The notes: generated from the letters alone by a model not told the origin. A stretch of DNA of 64,000 nt from Streptomyces sp. NBC_01276 (GCF_041435355.1 NZ_CP108442.1:6074501-6138500); one strand, 5' to 3'; shown: positions 16,090 through 24,358, counted from the stretch's first letter. A program made the numbers and translations.

Positions 16090-17415
16090 GTGAGCGAATC
16101 GGGCACGGGCAAGAACGTCTCCGGCGAGGACGAGGTCGTCGACCTCTGCCGGGACCTCATCCGGATCGACACCAGCAACTACGGGGACCACTCGGGACCG
16201 GGCGAGCGCAAGGCGGCCGAGTGGGTCGCCGAGAAGCTGGCCGAGGTCGGGCTGGAGCCGCAGATCTTCGAGTCGCACAAGGGGCGCGCCTCGACCGTCG
16301 CCCGTATCGAGGGCGAGGACCCCTCCCGGCCCGCGCTGCTGATCCACGGGCACACCGACGTGGTCCCGGCCAACGCCGCCGACTGGACCTACGACCCCTT
16401 CGCGGGCGAGATCGCCGACGGGTGCGTGTGGGGCCGCGGCGCGGTCGACATGAAGGACATGGACGCGATGACGCTGGCCGTCGTCCGCGACCGCATGCGC
16501 AGCGGCCGCAAGCCCCCCAGGGACATCGTGCTGGCCTTCCTGGCGGACGAGGAGGCGGGCGGCACGTACGGGGCCCGGCACCTCGTGGACAAGCACCCCG
16601 GGCTCTTGGAGGGCGTCACCGAGGCGATCGGCGAGGTCGGCGGCTTCTCCTTCACCGTGAACGAGAACCTGCGGCTCTACCTCGTGGAGACCGCCCAGAA
16701 GGGCATGCACTGGATGCGGCTCACGGTGGACGGCACCGCGGGCCACGGCTCCATGACCAACAACGACAACGCGATCACCGAGCTGTGCGAGGCCGTCGGG
16801 CGCCTCGGCCGCCACCAGTGGCCGGTGCGCGTCACCAAGACCGTACGGCACTTCCTCGACGAACTCTCGGACGCCCTCGGAACCCCGCTCGACCCCGACG
16901 ACATGGACGCCACCCTCGCCAAGCTCGGCGGCATCGCCAAGATGGTGGGCGCCACCCTGCGCAACTCCGCCGCCCCGACCATGCTCGGCGCCGGCTACAA
17001 GGTGAACGTCATCCCCGGCCAGGCCACGGCGCACGTCGACGGCCGCTTCCTGCCGGGCTACGAGGACGAGTTCTTCGCCGACCTCGACCGGATCCTCGGC
17101 CCGCGCGTCAGGCGGGAGGACGTGCACGGGGACAAGGCCCTGGAGACGGACTTCGACGGGCGACTCGTGGACGCCATGCAGGGCGCCCTGAAGGCCGAGG
17201 ACCCGATCGCGCGCGCCGTCCCGTACATGCTCTCGGGCGGTACGGACGCGAAGTCCTTCGACGACCTCGGCATCCGCTGCTTCGGCTTCGCGCCGCTGCA
17301 GCTGCCGCCCGAGCTCGACTTCGCCGGGATGTTCCACGGGGTGGACGAGCGGGTGCCGGTCGACGGGCTGAAGTTCGGTGTGCGGGTGCTCGACCGGTTC
17401 ATCGACAACGCCTGA
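16090..17415 (+). CDS. M20/M25/M40 family metallo-hydrolase (dipeptidase/ArgE-like)
   Basis: A 441-residue zinc aminoacylase/dipeptidase family enzyme, cytoplasmic. The metal site is visible: LLIHGHTDVVP (His and the Asp that follows), WGRGAVDMKD with the bridging Asp, ADEEAGG with the general base Glu and zinc Glu, and SGGTDAKSFDDLGI near the C-terminus; a dimerisation insert with GTAGHGSM lies between. It hydrolyses peptide or acyl-amino acid bonds; the substrate is not predictable. GTG 16090 was chosen because GGGAGGAAG sits six bases before it; a GTG 15 bases upstream is also in frame. It is a stable neighbour of the chaplin genes in streptomycetes, so it belongs to the core chromosome. 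Confidence 0.85.
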   Translation: MSESGTGKNVSGEDEVVDLCRDLIRIDTSNYGDHSGPGERKAAEWVAEKLAEVGLEPQIFESHKGRASTVARIEGEDPSRPALLIHGHTDVVPANAADWTYDPFAGEIADGCVWGRGAVDMKDMDAMTLAVVRDRMRSGRKPPRDIVLAFLADEEAGGTYGARHLVDKHPGLLEGVTEAIGEVGGFSFTVNENLRLYLVETAQKGMHWMRLTVDGTAGHGSMTNNDNAITELCEAVGRLGRHQWPVRVTKTVRHFLDELSDALGTPLDPDDMDATLAKLGGIAKMVGATLRNSAAPTMLGAGYKVNVIPGQATAHVDGRFLPGYEDEFFADLDRILGPRVRREDVHGDKALETDFDGRLVDAMQGALKAEDPIARAVPYMLSGGTDAKSFDDLGIRCFGFAPLQLPPELDFAGMFHGVDERVPVDGLKFGVRVLDRFIDNA

Positions 17416-17508
17416 CGGCCCGAAATCGCGCGGGTGTGCGCATTCCACTGAGAAGAGTGAATGCACTCATACGCTCGTAGCCCTGGTGATCCCTCCTCGT
17501 TACAGGTG

Positions 17509-17533
17509 GTGCGGTCCGCGGCTGGGACCGCAC
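17509..17533 (+). promoter_or_regulatory. 5'-leader hairpin just before the chaplin ribosome site
   Basis: GTGCGGTCC and its complement form a 9-bp perfect stem with a 7-base loop, ending 7 bases before the very strong ribosome site TAGGAGGAA of the chaplin gene. It may tune translation or mRNA stability. A second, shorter inverted repeat (GAGTG-AATG-CACTC, 17455-17468) lies further upstream. Confidence 0.5.
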
Positions 17534-17552
17534 TTGCCTACTAGGAGGAACA

Positions 17553-17786
17553 ATGCTCAAGAAGGTTGTCGCCGCTGCGGCTGCCACCGGTGGTCTGGTT
17601 CTCGCGGGTGCCGGCCTCGCCGCCGCCGACGCGGGCGCGCAGGGTGCGGCCATCGGCTCCCCCGGTGTCCTGTCCGGCAACGTCGTCCAGGTTCCGGTCC
17701 ACGTGCCCGTGAACGTCTGCGGCAACACGATCTCCGTGATCGGCCTGCTCAACCCGGCCTTCGGCAACACCTGCGTCAACGCCTGA
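17553..17786 (+). CDS. chpH: Short chaplin, ChpH-like
   Basis: A 77-residue secreted surface protein. A Sec signal peptide (MLKKVVAAAAATGGLVLAGA) ends after AAADA; the mature part is one chaplin domain with two cysteines, in [11 protein letters not shown] and GNTCVNA, which form the family disulphide, plus hydrophobic GLLNPAFG. Mature short chaplins assemble into amyloid-like fibrils on the outside of aerial hyphae and lower surface tension so hyphae can leave the medium. Sequence and size match ChpH of S. coelicolor as I remember it. Expression is usually tied to aerial growth (bld cascade and ECF sigma BldN). A long leader with a hairpin and a strong ribosome site precede it, and its own terminator follows. 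Confidence 0.92.
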   Translation: MLKKVVAAAAATGGLVLAGAGLAAADAGAQGAAIGSPGVLSGNVVQVPVHVPVNVCGNTISVIGLLNPAFGNTCVNA

Positions 17787-17801
17787 CGCGCCTGAAGTAG
17801 T

Positions 17802-17833
17802 GGCCCCGGAGCGCATCCCAGCGCTCCGGGGCC
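17802..17833 (+). terminator. Terminator after the short chaplin
   Basis: Perfect 13-bp stem GGCCCCGGAGCGC with loop ATCCCA, 15 bases after the stop. Confidence 0.85.
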
Positions 17834-17936
17834 GCCGGGCTTTCCGGCCCGGACCACACCTCTTCGGCGCGGCAGGCGGGGGAGCCTGTACGGCCTGTGC
17901 GCCGACCGACACGTACACACCAGGGGACGAGTACAG

Positions 17937-18767
17937 ATGCGACGACCGGTTCAGGTCACGAGGAAGACGCTGATCACGATGGCGGCGGCGGGGGGCGTCC
18001 TCGCGATGGGCGGCGGTTACGCGCAAGCCGACTCCGGGGCGTCCGGACACGCCGCGAACTCACCGGGCCTGCTGTCCGGGAACAACGTGCAGGCGCCGGT
18101 GGACGCACCGGTGAACGCCTGCGGCAACACGATCTCCGTGATCGGCCTGCTCAACCCGGCCTTCGGCAACACCTGCGCCAACACGTCCGGCGCGCCGCAG
18201 CACCAGGGCCACCCCGGTCACCCGGGCGGCGGGCACGACGAGCCCTGCGACGACGAGCCGGGCCACCCCGGCAACCCGGGCACCCCGGGCGGACACACCC
18301 CGGGCAACCCCGGTACTCCGGGCGGACACACCCCGGGCCATCCGGGGACCCCGGGGACTCCCGGCGGGCACACCCCGGGCAACCCCGGCACCCCCGGCGG
18401 GCACGTCCCCGGCAATCCCGGTACTCCGGGCGGGCACACCCCGGGCAACCCCGGTACCCCGGGCGGGCAGACGCCCGGGAACCCCGGTACTCCGGGCGGC
18501 CACACCCCCGGTACGCCGGGCGGGCAGACGCCGGGCAACCCGGGCACCCCGGGCGGGCAGACGCCGGGCAATCCCGGTACTCCGGGCGGCCAGACCCCCG
18601 GCACGCCCGGCACGCCAGGTACTCCCACCGGACCCGGCACGGGTTCCGGGACGCCCGGACTCGCCGCCACCGGCGCGGGTGACGTCATGACCGCCGGAAT
18701 CCCGCTCGCGGGCGGCCTGCTGCTGGCCGGAGCCGTGCTCTACCGGCGCGCCCGCAACGCCGCCTGA
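17937..18767 (+). CDS. Sortase-anchored chaplin-domain protein with Pro/Gly-rich repeat (long chaplin, ChpC-like position)
   Basis: A 276-residue secreted wall protein. The order is: signal peptide ([19 protein letters not shown]), one chaplin domain at about residues 40-80 ([20 protein letters not shown] with both cysteines), a repeat region of about 120 residues built from [11 protein letters not shown] units, then a sortase signal LAATG followed by a hydrophobic segment and the basic tail RRARNAA. LAxTG is the class E sortase signal of Streptomyces long chaplins, so the protein would be linked to peptidoglycan and anchor the short chaplin layer. Known long chaplins usually carry two chaplin domains; here a Pro/Gly stalk replaces the second. 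A ribosome site CAGGGGACGAG precedes ATG 17937. The 58 bases coding the cysteine core are identical to those in the upstream chaplin. Confidence 0.88.
   Translation: MRRPVQVTRKTLITMAAAGGVLAMGGGYAQADSGASGHAANSPGLLSGNNVQAPVDAPVNACGNTISVIGLLNPAFGNTCANTSGAPQHQGHPGHPGGGHDEPCDDEPGHPGNPGTPGGHTPGNPGTPGGHTPGHPGTPGTPGGHTPGNPGTPGGHVPGNPGTPGGHTPGNPGTPGGQTPGNPGTPGGHTPGTPGGQTPGNPGTPGGQTPGNPGTPGGQTPGTPGTPGTPTGPGTGSGTPGLAATGAGDVMTAGIPLAGGLLLAGAVLYRRARNAA
18268..18630 (+). repeat. In-frame Pro/Gly/Thr repeat in the long chaplin
   Basis: About ten imperfect copies of an 11-residue unit [11 protein letters not shown], with His or Gln at one position and occasional 3- or 6-residue deletions (GTPGTPGG). The DNA repeats vary at third positions, so the array is not very recent. 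The glycine spacing is not a strict every-third pattern, so a true collagen triple helix is unlikely. Confidence 0.85.
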
Positions 18768-18779
18768 CGGCACTGCGAC

Positions 18780-18805
18780 GCGGGCCCCGCCCTCAGGGGG
18801 CCCGC
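18780..18805. terminator. Bidirectional terminator between long chaplin and DUF5703 gene
   Basis: GCGGGCCCC and its exact complement flank an 8-base loop, between two convergent stop codons 13 and 2 bases away. Confidence 0.7.
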
Positions 18806-18806
18806 G

Positions 18807-18995
18807 TCACCAGGTCGCGCGGACCTGACGGATGATCCGGCGGCGCAACCGCACGCGGCGGCTGCCGTCCCGGTACAGGGCCATCCGGTCCAGCTCCCAG
18901 TGCCCGTATTCCGCATGATCGGTCAACAGGCGGGTCGCCTCCTGGCGGGAGGTACCGCGAGGCACGTACACGTCGACAAATTCGTATTCCGGCAT
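18807..18995 (-). CDS. DUF5703 family protein
   Basis: A 62-residue basic protein, MPEYEFVDVYVPRGTSRQEA followed by a helix and then HWELDRMALYRDGSRRVRLRRRII. I recognise it as the small DUF5703 family found next to chaplin genes across Streptomyces; no function is known. The EYEF...V-PRG N-terminus and arginine-rich C-terminal strand suggest a small alpha/beta fold that could bind nucleic acid, but this is a guess. It starts 48 bases from the divergent acidic protein gene, so the two share a promoter region. Confidence 0.75.
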   Translation of the reverse strand: MPEYEFVDVYVPRGTSRQEATRLLTDHAEYGHWELDRMALYRDGSRRVRLRRRIIRQVRATW

Positions 18996-19042
18996 CGCAT
19001 CTATTGTGCGGGCACCGGCCCGCTACGGATAGCGTCTGCACT

Positions 19043-19702
19043 ATGTCTGATGCCGCTCTGCCCACTGTTGCCGAGGTACGCGCCGCCGCCGAGGCGGTCA
19101 AGGCCGCTCTCGACCGTCACCTCGCCGCGGTCGAGAGCAGGATCGGGGACGAGGACCCGGCCGTCTACGCCGCCTTCAACGAACTCGCCGCCGCCGCCGA
19201 GGAGTACGACGAACTCCTCTACGACCGCTACGACGAGGTCACCCCCTTCGAGATCCCCACGCCCGAGGACGGTGTCGCGTACACCGGCCCCGCCGAGCCC
19301 GCCGCCTTCAGCGTGCTCATCCGCCGCGACTACGCCGTCGTCGAACCGGCCCGGCTGATCGCCCAGGCCGAGCGCGTCGCCGCGCACGACCGGGACGCCG
19401 AACTCGTCGACGACGCGGGCACCGCGGGGGCGCTCGGCGTGCTCTTCGGGGAGTACGAGCCCGACGAGATCGCCTCCCGCTACAAGGAGTTCGGCCTGGA
19501 GGAAGGCGACTCCACCCTCTGGATCGCGGCGCTGGAGGAGGTAGCCGAACCGGGGGACTGGCTCAACTCGCCCTTCGGGCAGACCGATCCCCAGGACGTG
19601 GTGCACCGCTTCGACGTCAGTTCGGTCTTCGACGAGGACGTCGAGGACGAGGACTTCGACGAGGAAGAGGAGGCCGCGGCCCCGGGCCCGGTCCCGGCCT
19701 GA
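19043..19702 (+). CDS. Conserved acidic hypothetical protein
   Basis: A 219-residue cytoplasmic protein with no signal peptide or membrane segment. The N-terminal 50 residues form an Ala-rich helical region (VAEVRAAAEAVKAALDRHLA, then AVYAAFNELAAAAEEYDELL), followed by a mixed middle part (FSVLIRRDYAVVEPARLIAQ) and a very acidic tail with DEDVEDEDFDEEEE. I do not recognise a functional domain. It is a regular neighbour of the DUF5703 and RecD-like genes in streptomycetes. ATG 19043 follows a short divergent intergenic region; it ends before a long bidirectional terminator. Confidence 0.75.
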   Translation: MSDAALPTVAEVRAAAEAVKAALDRHLAAVESRIGDEDPAVYAAFNELAAAAEEYDELLYDRYDEVTPFEIPTPEDGVAYTGPAEPAAFSVLIRRDYAVVEPARLIAQAERVAAHDRDAELVDDAGTAGALGVLFGEYEPDEIASRYKEFGLEEGDSTLWIAALEEVAEPGDWLNSPFGQTDPQDVVHRFDVSSVFDEDVEDEDFDEEEEAAAPGPVPA

Positions 19703-19738
19703 GCCCACCGGCCGCGGGCCGTCGCAAGCGCACGGCGC

Positions 19739-19782
19739 GCCGCGCCCCCGCCCCGCCGTCCTCGGCGGGGCGGGGGCGCGGC
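19739..19782. terminator. Strong bidirectional terminator
   Basis: A 20-bp uninterrupted GC stem with loop TCCT sits between the convergent stops at 19702 and 19792. Confidence 0.85.
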
Positions 19783-19791
19783 CCTCCTCCG

Positions 19792-22173
19792 CTACGCCTG
19801 CGGCTGCCGATCCGCCGTCAGCGCCCGCAGCAGACCCGTCAGACGGGTCGTACGGGGCTTGGGCAGCACCTCGGCCACCGCGCGCGGCAGCGCCTGGTCC
19901 ACGCCGTGCACCACCGACAGGTGCCGCTCGGCCCGCCCGAACGCCGTGTACACCCAGTCCCGGGACAGGGCCTGTGCCGCGTCCCCGGGCAGGACGACGA
20001 CCACCGCGGGCCAGCGCGCCCCGACGGCCTGGTGCGCCGTCACCGCCCAGCCGTGCCGCACCTGCGCCTCCACCCGCTCCTTCGGTACGACGACCCGTAC
20101 GCCCGCCACGTCCAGGTGCAGCCCCTGCGCGTCGGCCGACACCACCCGGCCCGGCACGGCCCGTCCCGGCGCGGGGACGTGGACGACCCGGTCACCGGGA
20201 TCGAAGCCGCCGAACCGCCCCGGGCCGGGGTTCAGCCGCTCCTTGAGGGCCGCGTTCAGCGCCCGGGTCCCCGCCGCGCCACCGTGGCCCGGGGTGACGA
20301 CCTGCACGGCGTCCGCGGGGATCCCGAAGGCGCGCGGCACCGATTCGGAGACCAGCTGCACGGTGCGGTGCACGGCCTCGCCGGCATCGCGCACCGGGAC
20401 GATGACGATCTCCTTGCCGGGGGCCTCGACCTGGGTCAGCTCCCCGACACCGATCCCCGACACCAGCTCGCCGAGCGGGCCCGGGTCCGGCGTCCGGGAC
20501 ACCACCTGGGGACAGGCGCGGGCGGCCAGCACGTCGGCGAACACCCGCCCCGGCCCGGCCGACCCGAGCACCCCGGGGTCGCCGGAGAGCACCAGACGGG
20601 CCCCGTCGGGCACCGACTCCACCAGGGCGGCGGCCGTCTCCACGTCCAGCTGCGGGGCGTCCAGCACGATGAGCAGGTCGAGGTCGAAGCGGCCGTCGGC
20701 GTCCCGTCCGGGGCCCTGGGTCCCCGAGAGCAGCCCGGCCACGCCCACGGCGTCCCCGGTGGGGGCGTGCGCGGCCAGGGCGGCCCGCAGGCCCAGCTTC
20801 CGGGCGGCCGCCAGCAGGGCCAGCGGCTCGGCGCGGGCGGCCTCGCCGCCGGTGTGGGTGACCAGGCCGTGGCCGGCGACGGCACGGACCAGCTCGGCGC
20901 CGGGACCGGTGGCCACCCCGGACCAGTCGGCCAGGCCGCCGAAGGTGCCCGTCAGCCGGGCCAGGCCGTCGGCCAGGCTCTCCTCGGCCAGGGCGTGTTC
21001 CTCCAGGCCCACGAGGATCCGTACCGGCCGCGGCTCGTCCTCCTCGTCGCCTCCGTCGCCCCCGTCGCCGCCGCCGGTGTCCGCCGCCCGCGGGCCGGGC
21101 TCGCCCAGCGGTTCGTGGAACACCAGGACCGCGCCCTCCCCGATGGCCGCCTCCAGGGCCTCGGCGGGGGCCGGCACCCCGTACTGGACCAGGGCCTTCT
21201 CCAGGACCGGGGCCTCCAGCGCGGTGTGCCCCTTGAGGGCCGCCTGGTCCAGGAGCCAGCCCAGCAGGGCCGCGCCCCGGCGCTCGTCGGCGGGACCGGC
21301 CGCGGCGCCCAGCAGGGCCTGCGCGAAACCGTCGGCCTGCGCCGGGCGCACCCCGGGGACCGCGAGCAGCCGCCAGGGGTCCTCGGCGAGCAGGTCCGCG
21401 GCTCCCTCTCCGAGGGCCTCGGCGGCGGCCCCGGCGAGGCCCTCGGGGGCCCCGCCGCGGGTCAGTACGGCGCGCACCGCGCCGATCTCCTCGGTGGTGG
21501 GGGCGGGCGCGGCGGCGGGGGCCGTGGCGGGGCGGGGCTGCGGGGGAGCGGGGGCCGCCCGGCGGGGGGCGGCGGGCGCGTCGTCGAAGAAGACGGCGGA
21601 GGGCTTGGCGCCGCTCTCCACGGCCCGTACGGCGGCCAGCAGGTCGGCGGCCTTGCCGCTGAGCTTGGCGCCGGCGTCCACGGGGGCCTCGCGTTCCGCC
21701 TTGCGGCGTGCGATGCGCTCCCGCTCGATCTTCTGCGCGGCCAGCTCGGCCTGCGCCTCGGTGAGCCCGGCCGGCTCCGCGCCGGGGGCTTCGGCGGCGC
21801 CGTCCCCGGTGGCGGCCGCGCCCGCCGGGGCCTCGTCCCCCTCGGCGGAGGGGTCGGCCGCCTCGGAGGGACCGGAGGAACCGGAACCGGACTCCCCGGC
21901 CGGGATCTCGACGCCGTCCGCGTCCGCGCCCCCGTCGGCCGGGGCCTCGGCGTCGCCCGCGGGTTCGTCGGCCGGGGTCTCGTCGCCGCCGGCGTCCGGT
22001 CCGTCGGTCGGGGGTTCGCCGTCGCCGTCGCCGTCGGCATCGGTGGTCGGGGGTGCGGGGTGGTGGCCCCCCTCGGCGGGGGTTTCGCCGAGGCCGGGGG
22101 TCGCCTCCGGGGTGGCGGCCTCTTCCGGGTCCTCCGCGGTGGCGGGGCCGGTGGCCTCGGGGTCCGTACTCAC
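19792..22173 (-). CDS. RecD-like helix-hairpin-helix protein with degenerate ATPase motifs
   Basis: A 793-residue protein. The first 230 residues are low-complexity and acidic (runs of Asp, Gly, Pro, Glu), probably disordered, with a short charged helix KIERERIARRKAEREA. The rest follows the RecD2 plan: helix-hairpin-helix region (ADLLAEDPWRLLAVPGVRPA), winged-helix part, then RecA-like domains. The Walker A position reads GLVTHTGGEAARAEPLALL with no GKT, and the Walker B strand reads LLIVLDAPQLD with no DE/DQ pair; the C-terminal UvrD_C_2 motif WAVTAHQAVGARWPAVVVV is kept in part. It therefore looks like a non-hydrolysing relative of RecD helicases, perhaps a DNA-binding partner. GTG 22173 overlaps the aldo/keto reductase stop (GTGA), so the two genes are co-transcribed. 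Confidence 0.75.
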   Translation of the reverse strand: MSTDPEATGPATAEDPEEAATPEATPGLGETPAEGGHHPAPPTTDADGDGDGEPPTDGPDAGGDETPADEPAGDAEAPADGGADADGVEIPAGESGSGSSGPSEAADPSAEGDEAPAGAAATGDGAAEAPGAEPAGLTEAQAELAAQKIERERIARRKAEREAPVDAGAKLSGKAADLLAAVRAVESGAKPSAVFFDDAPAAPRRAAPAPPQPRPATAPAAAPAPTTEEIGAVRAVLTRGGAPEGLAGAAAEALGEGAADLLAEDPWRLLAVPGVRPAQADGFAQALLGAAAGPADERRGAALLGWLLDQAALKGHTALEAPVLEKALVQYGVPAPAEALEAAIGEGAVLVFHEPLGEPGPRAADTGGGDGGDGGDEEDEPRPVRILVGLEEHALAEESLADGLARLTGTFGGLADWSGVATGPGAELVRAVAGHGLVTHTGGEAARAEPLALLAAARKLGLRAALAAHAPTGDAVGVAGLLSGTQGPGRDADGRFDLDLLIVLDAPQLDVETAAALVESVPDGARLVLSGDPGVLGSAGPGRVFADVLAARACPQVVSRTPDPGPLGELVSGIGVGELTQVEAPGKEIVIVPVRDAGEAVHRTVQLVSESVPRAFGIPADAVQVVTPGHGGAAGTRALNAALKERLNPGPGRFGGFDPGDRVVHVPAPGRAVPGRVVSADAQGLHLDVAGVRVVVPKERVEAQVRHGWAVTAHQAVGARWPAVVVVLPGDAAQALSRDWVYTAFGRAERHLSVVHGVDQALPRAVAEVLPKPRTTRLTGLLRALTADRQPQA

Positions 22174-23153
22174 AGCGTGCTCCAGTCCTGGTCGGGGTAG
22201 CGGTGCACGGGCGCCGACACGTCGTCCAGAGCCCGGCAGATCTCCTCCGGAAGCGTAAGGGTCTCCACCGACAGCGCCGCCCCGAGCTGGGCGGACGTCC
22301 GCGCGCCGACGATCGGGGCGACCACCCCCGGCCGGTCCCGGACCCAGGCCAGCGCCACCTGGAGCGGGGTGACGGCCAGGCCCTGCGCGGCGGTCACCAC
22401 CGCGTCCACGATCCGCCCGGCGGCCTCGTCCAGGTACGGCTCCACGAAGGCGCCCAGCGACTGGGAGGCGCCCCGGGAGCCGGCCGGGGTCCCGTCCCGG
22501 TACTTGCCCGTCAGCACCCCCCGGCCCAGCGGGGAGGAGGGCAGCAGGCCGACACCGAGGTCCAGCGCGGCCGGGAGCACCTCCCGCTCCACGCCCCGCT
22601 GCAGGAGCGAGTACTCCATCTGCGTCGACGCGAGCCGGGTCCGGGTCCCGGGTGCGGCCAGCTGCCAGGTCGCCGCCTTCGCCAGTTGCCAGCCGCTGAA
22701 GTTGGAGATCCCGGCGTAGCGGGCCCGGCCGCTGCCGACGGCCAGGTCGAGCGCCTGGAGGGTCTCCTCCAGCGGGGTCGCCGGGTCGAAAGCGTGCACC
22801 TGCCACAGGTCGACGTAATCGGTGCCGAGGCGGTCCAGGGAGTCGTCCAGGGCGGCCAGCAGGTGTCCGCGCGAGCCGTCGAACCGCCGGTCCGGGTCGG
22901 GCACGCTGCCCGCCTTGGTCGCGATGACCAGGTCCCGGCGCGGCACGAGGGAGCCCACCAGCTGCCCGAGGAGGTACTCCGCCTCTCCGCCGCCGTACAC
23001 GTCGGCCGTGTCGACGAGCGTGCCGCCCGCCTCCCAGAACGTCCTCAACTGCTCGGCGGCGGCTTCCTCGCCGGTGTCACGGCCCCAGGTCAGGGTGCCG
23101 AGGCCGATCCGGGAGACGCGCAGTCCGGTGCGGCCGAGATGCCTCTGCTCCAT
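22170..23153 (-). CDS. Aldo/keto reductase
   Basis: A 327-residue NADPH-dependent oxidoreductase with the (beta/alpha)8 fold. The catalytic tetrad is readable: Asp in LVDTADVYGGGEAE, Tyr in the same segment, Lys in VIATKAGS and His in WQVHAFDPA; the C-terminal NADPH-binding stretch is PIVGARTSAQLGAAL. It reduces aldehydes or ketones; the natural substrate is unknown. It is the first gene of a two-gene minus-strand operon with the RecD-like protein. The ATG at 23153 begins MEQRHLGRTGLRVSRIGLGT, the standard family start. Confidence 0.88.
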   Translation of the reverse strand: MEQRHLGRTGLRVSRIGLGTLTWGRDTGEEAAAEQLRTFWEAGGTLVDTADVYGGGEAEYLLGQLVGSLVPRRDLVIATKAGSVPDPDRRFDGSRGHLLAALDDSLDRLGTDYVDLWQVHAFDPATPLEETLQALDLAVGSGRARYAGISNFSGWQLAKAATWQLAAPGTRTRLASTQMEYSLLQRGVEREVLPAALDLGVGLLPSSPLGRGVLTGKYRDGTPAGSRGASQSLGAFVEPYLDEAAGRIVDAVVTAAQGLAVTPLQVALAWVRDRPGVVAPIVGARTSAQLGAALSVETLTLPEEICRALDDVSAPVHRYPDQDWSTL

Positions 23154-23261
23154 GAGCGCTGAGACTACTGGGGCACTGCCGCACGGCGGCCGGGCGCGCT
23201 ACAGTCCCCCGCAGACCCACGTTACTGATCGGTAAAGCGGCACATCGTAAGGGGACGACAC

Positions 23262-24311
23262 ATGCGGCTCGGCATCAACCTCGGCTACTGGGGCGCGGGC
23301 ATGGACGCCGACAACCTCGCCGTCGCGCAGGAGGCGGACCGCCTCGGCTACGACGTCTGCTGGGCGGCCGAGGCCTATGGTTCCGACGCGGCCACCGTGC
23401 TCGCCTGGGTGGCCGCCCAGACGGAGCGGATCGACGTCGGCTCGGCCATCTTCCAGATCCCGGCCCGTCAGCCCGCGATGACGGCGATGACGGCCGCCAC
23501 CCTGGACTCCCTGACCAAGGGCCGGTTCCGGCTCGGCCTCGGCGTCTCCGGCCCGCAGGTCTCCGAGGGCTGGTACGGGGTGAAGTTCGACAAGCCCCTC
23601 GCCCGGACCCGGGAGTACGTGGAGATCGTCCGCAAGGCGATGAGCCGCGAGCGCCTCTCCTACGACGGCGCGCACTGGACCCTCCCGCTGCCCGGCGGCC
23701 CCGGCAAGCCGCTCAAGCTGACCGTGCACCCCGAGCGCGAGCACATCCCTCTCTACATCGCCGCCATCGGGCCCAAGAACCTGGAGCAGACCGGCGAGAT
23801 CGCCGACGGCGCCCTGCTGATCTTCCCGGCCGCCGAGCACCTGGAGGAGACGGCCCTGCGGCACATCCGCGCCGGCCGTGAGAAGGCCGGACTGACGATG
23901 GACGGCTTCGACGTCTGCCCGACCGTCCCGCTGGCCCTCGGCGAGGACGTGAACGCCCTCGCGGACGTGTTCCGCCCCTACACCGCCCTGTACGTCGGCG
24001 GCATGGGCAGCCCCAAGCAGAACTTCTACAACCAGCTCGCCCAGCGCATGGGGTACGAGAAGGAGGCCGCCGAGATCCAGGCCAAGTACCTGGGCGGCGA
24101 CAAGGACGGCGCGGCGGCCGCCGTGCCGCACTCGCTGATCGACTCGACCACCCTGCTCGGCTCCGTCGAGCGGATCGCGGACGGGATGCGCGCCTACGCC
24201 GACGCCGGGGTCACCACCCTGACGCTCGCCCCCGCCGGCTTCACCCTGGACGAGCGCCTCGCCGCCCTGCGCGCCGGCACCCGGGCCCTGGAGCTGGCCG
24301 GCCTGTCCTGA
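23262..24311 (+). CDS. LLM-class F420-dependent oxidoreductase
   Basis: A 349-residue luciferase-like monooxygenase fold protein of the F420-dependent group. It begins MRLGINLGYWGAGMDADNLA, has VGSAIFQIPARQPAMTAMTA and FRLGLGVSGPQVSEGWYGVK, both standard for the F420-binding barrel, and PLYIAAIGPKNLEQTGEIAD later on. It probably transfers hydride between coenzyme F420 and an unknown substrate. AAGGGGACGAC is a good ribosome site before ATG 23262. The gene is divergent from the aldo/keto reductase, 109 bases apart, and ends before two large hairpins. Confidence 0.88.
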   Translation: MRLGINLGYWGAGMDADNLAVAQEADRLGYDVCWAAEAYGSDAATVLAWVAAQTERIDVGSAIFQIPARQPAMTAMTAATLDSLTKGRFRLGLGVSGPQVSEGWYGVKFDKPLARTREYVEIVRKAMSRERLSYDGAHWTLPLPGGPGKPLKLTVHPEREHIPLYIAAIGPKNLEQTGEIADGALLIFPAAEHLEETALRHIRAGREKAGLTMDGFDVCPTVPLALGEDVNALADVFRPYTALYVGGMGSPKQNFYNQLAQRMGYEKEAAEIQAKYLGGDKDGAAAAVPHSLIDSTTLLGSVERIADGMRAYADAGVTTLTLAPAGFTLDERLAALRAGTRALELAGLS

Positions 24312-24316
24312 AACGC

Positions 24317-24358
24317 GGACGCCGCCCGGCGCACGGGGAGCGGTGCGGGGCGGCGTCC
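24317..24358 (+). terminator. Terminator after the LLM oxidoreductase
   Basis: GGACGCCGCCC pairs with its exact complement, and an inner CGCAC/GTGCG stem extends it past a two-base bulge. It begins 5 bases after the stop codon. Confidence 0.75.

Noticed and set aside
18268..18630. CRISPR-like or tandem DNA repeat array
   Set aside because: The repeats are in frame inside a coding sequence, with no spacers of constant size and no cas genes; they encode the Pro/Gly stalk of the chaplin-domain protein.
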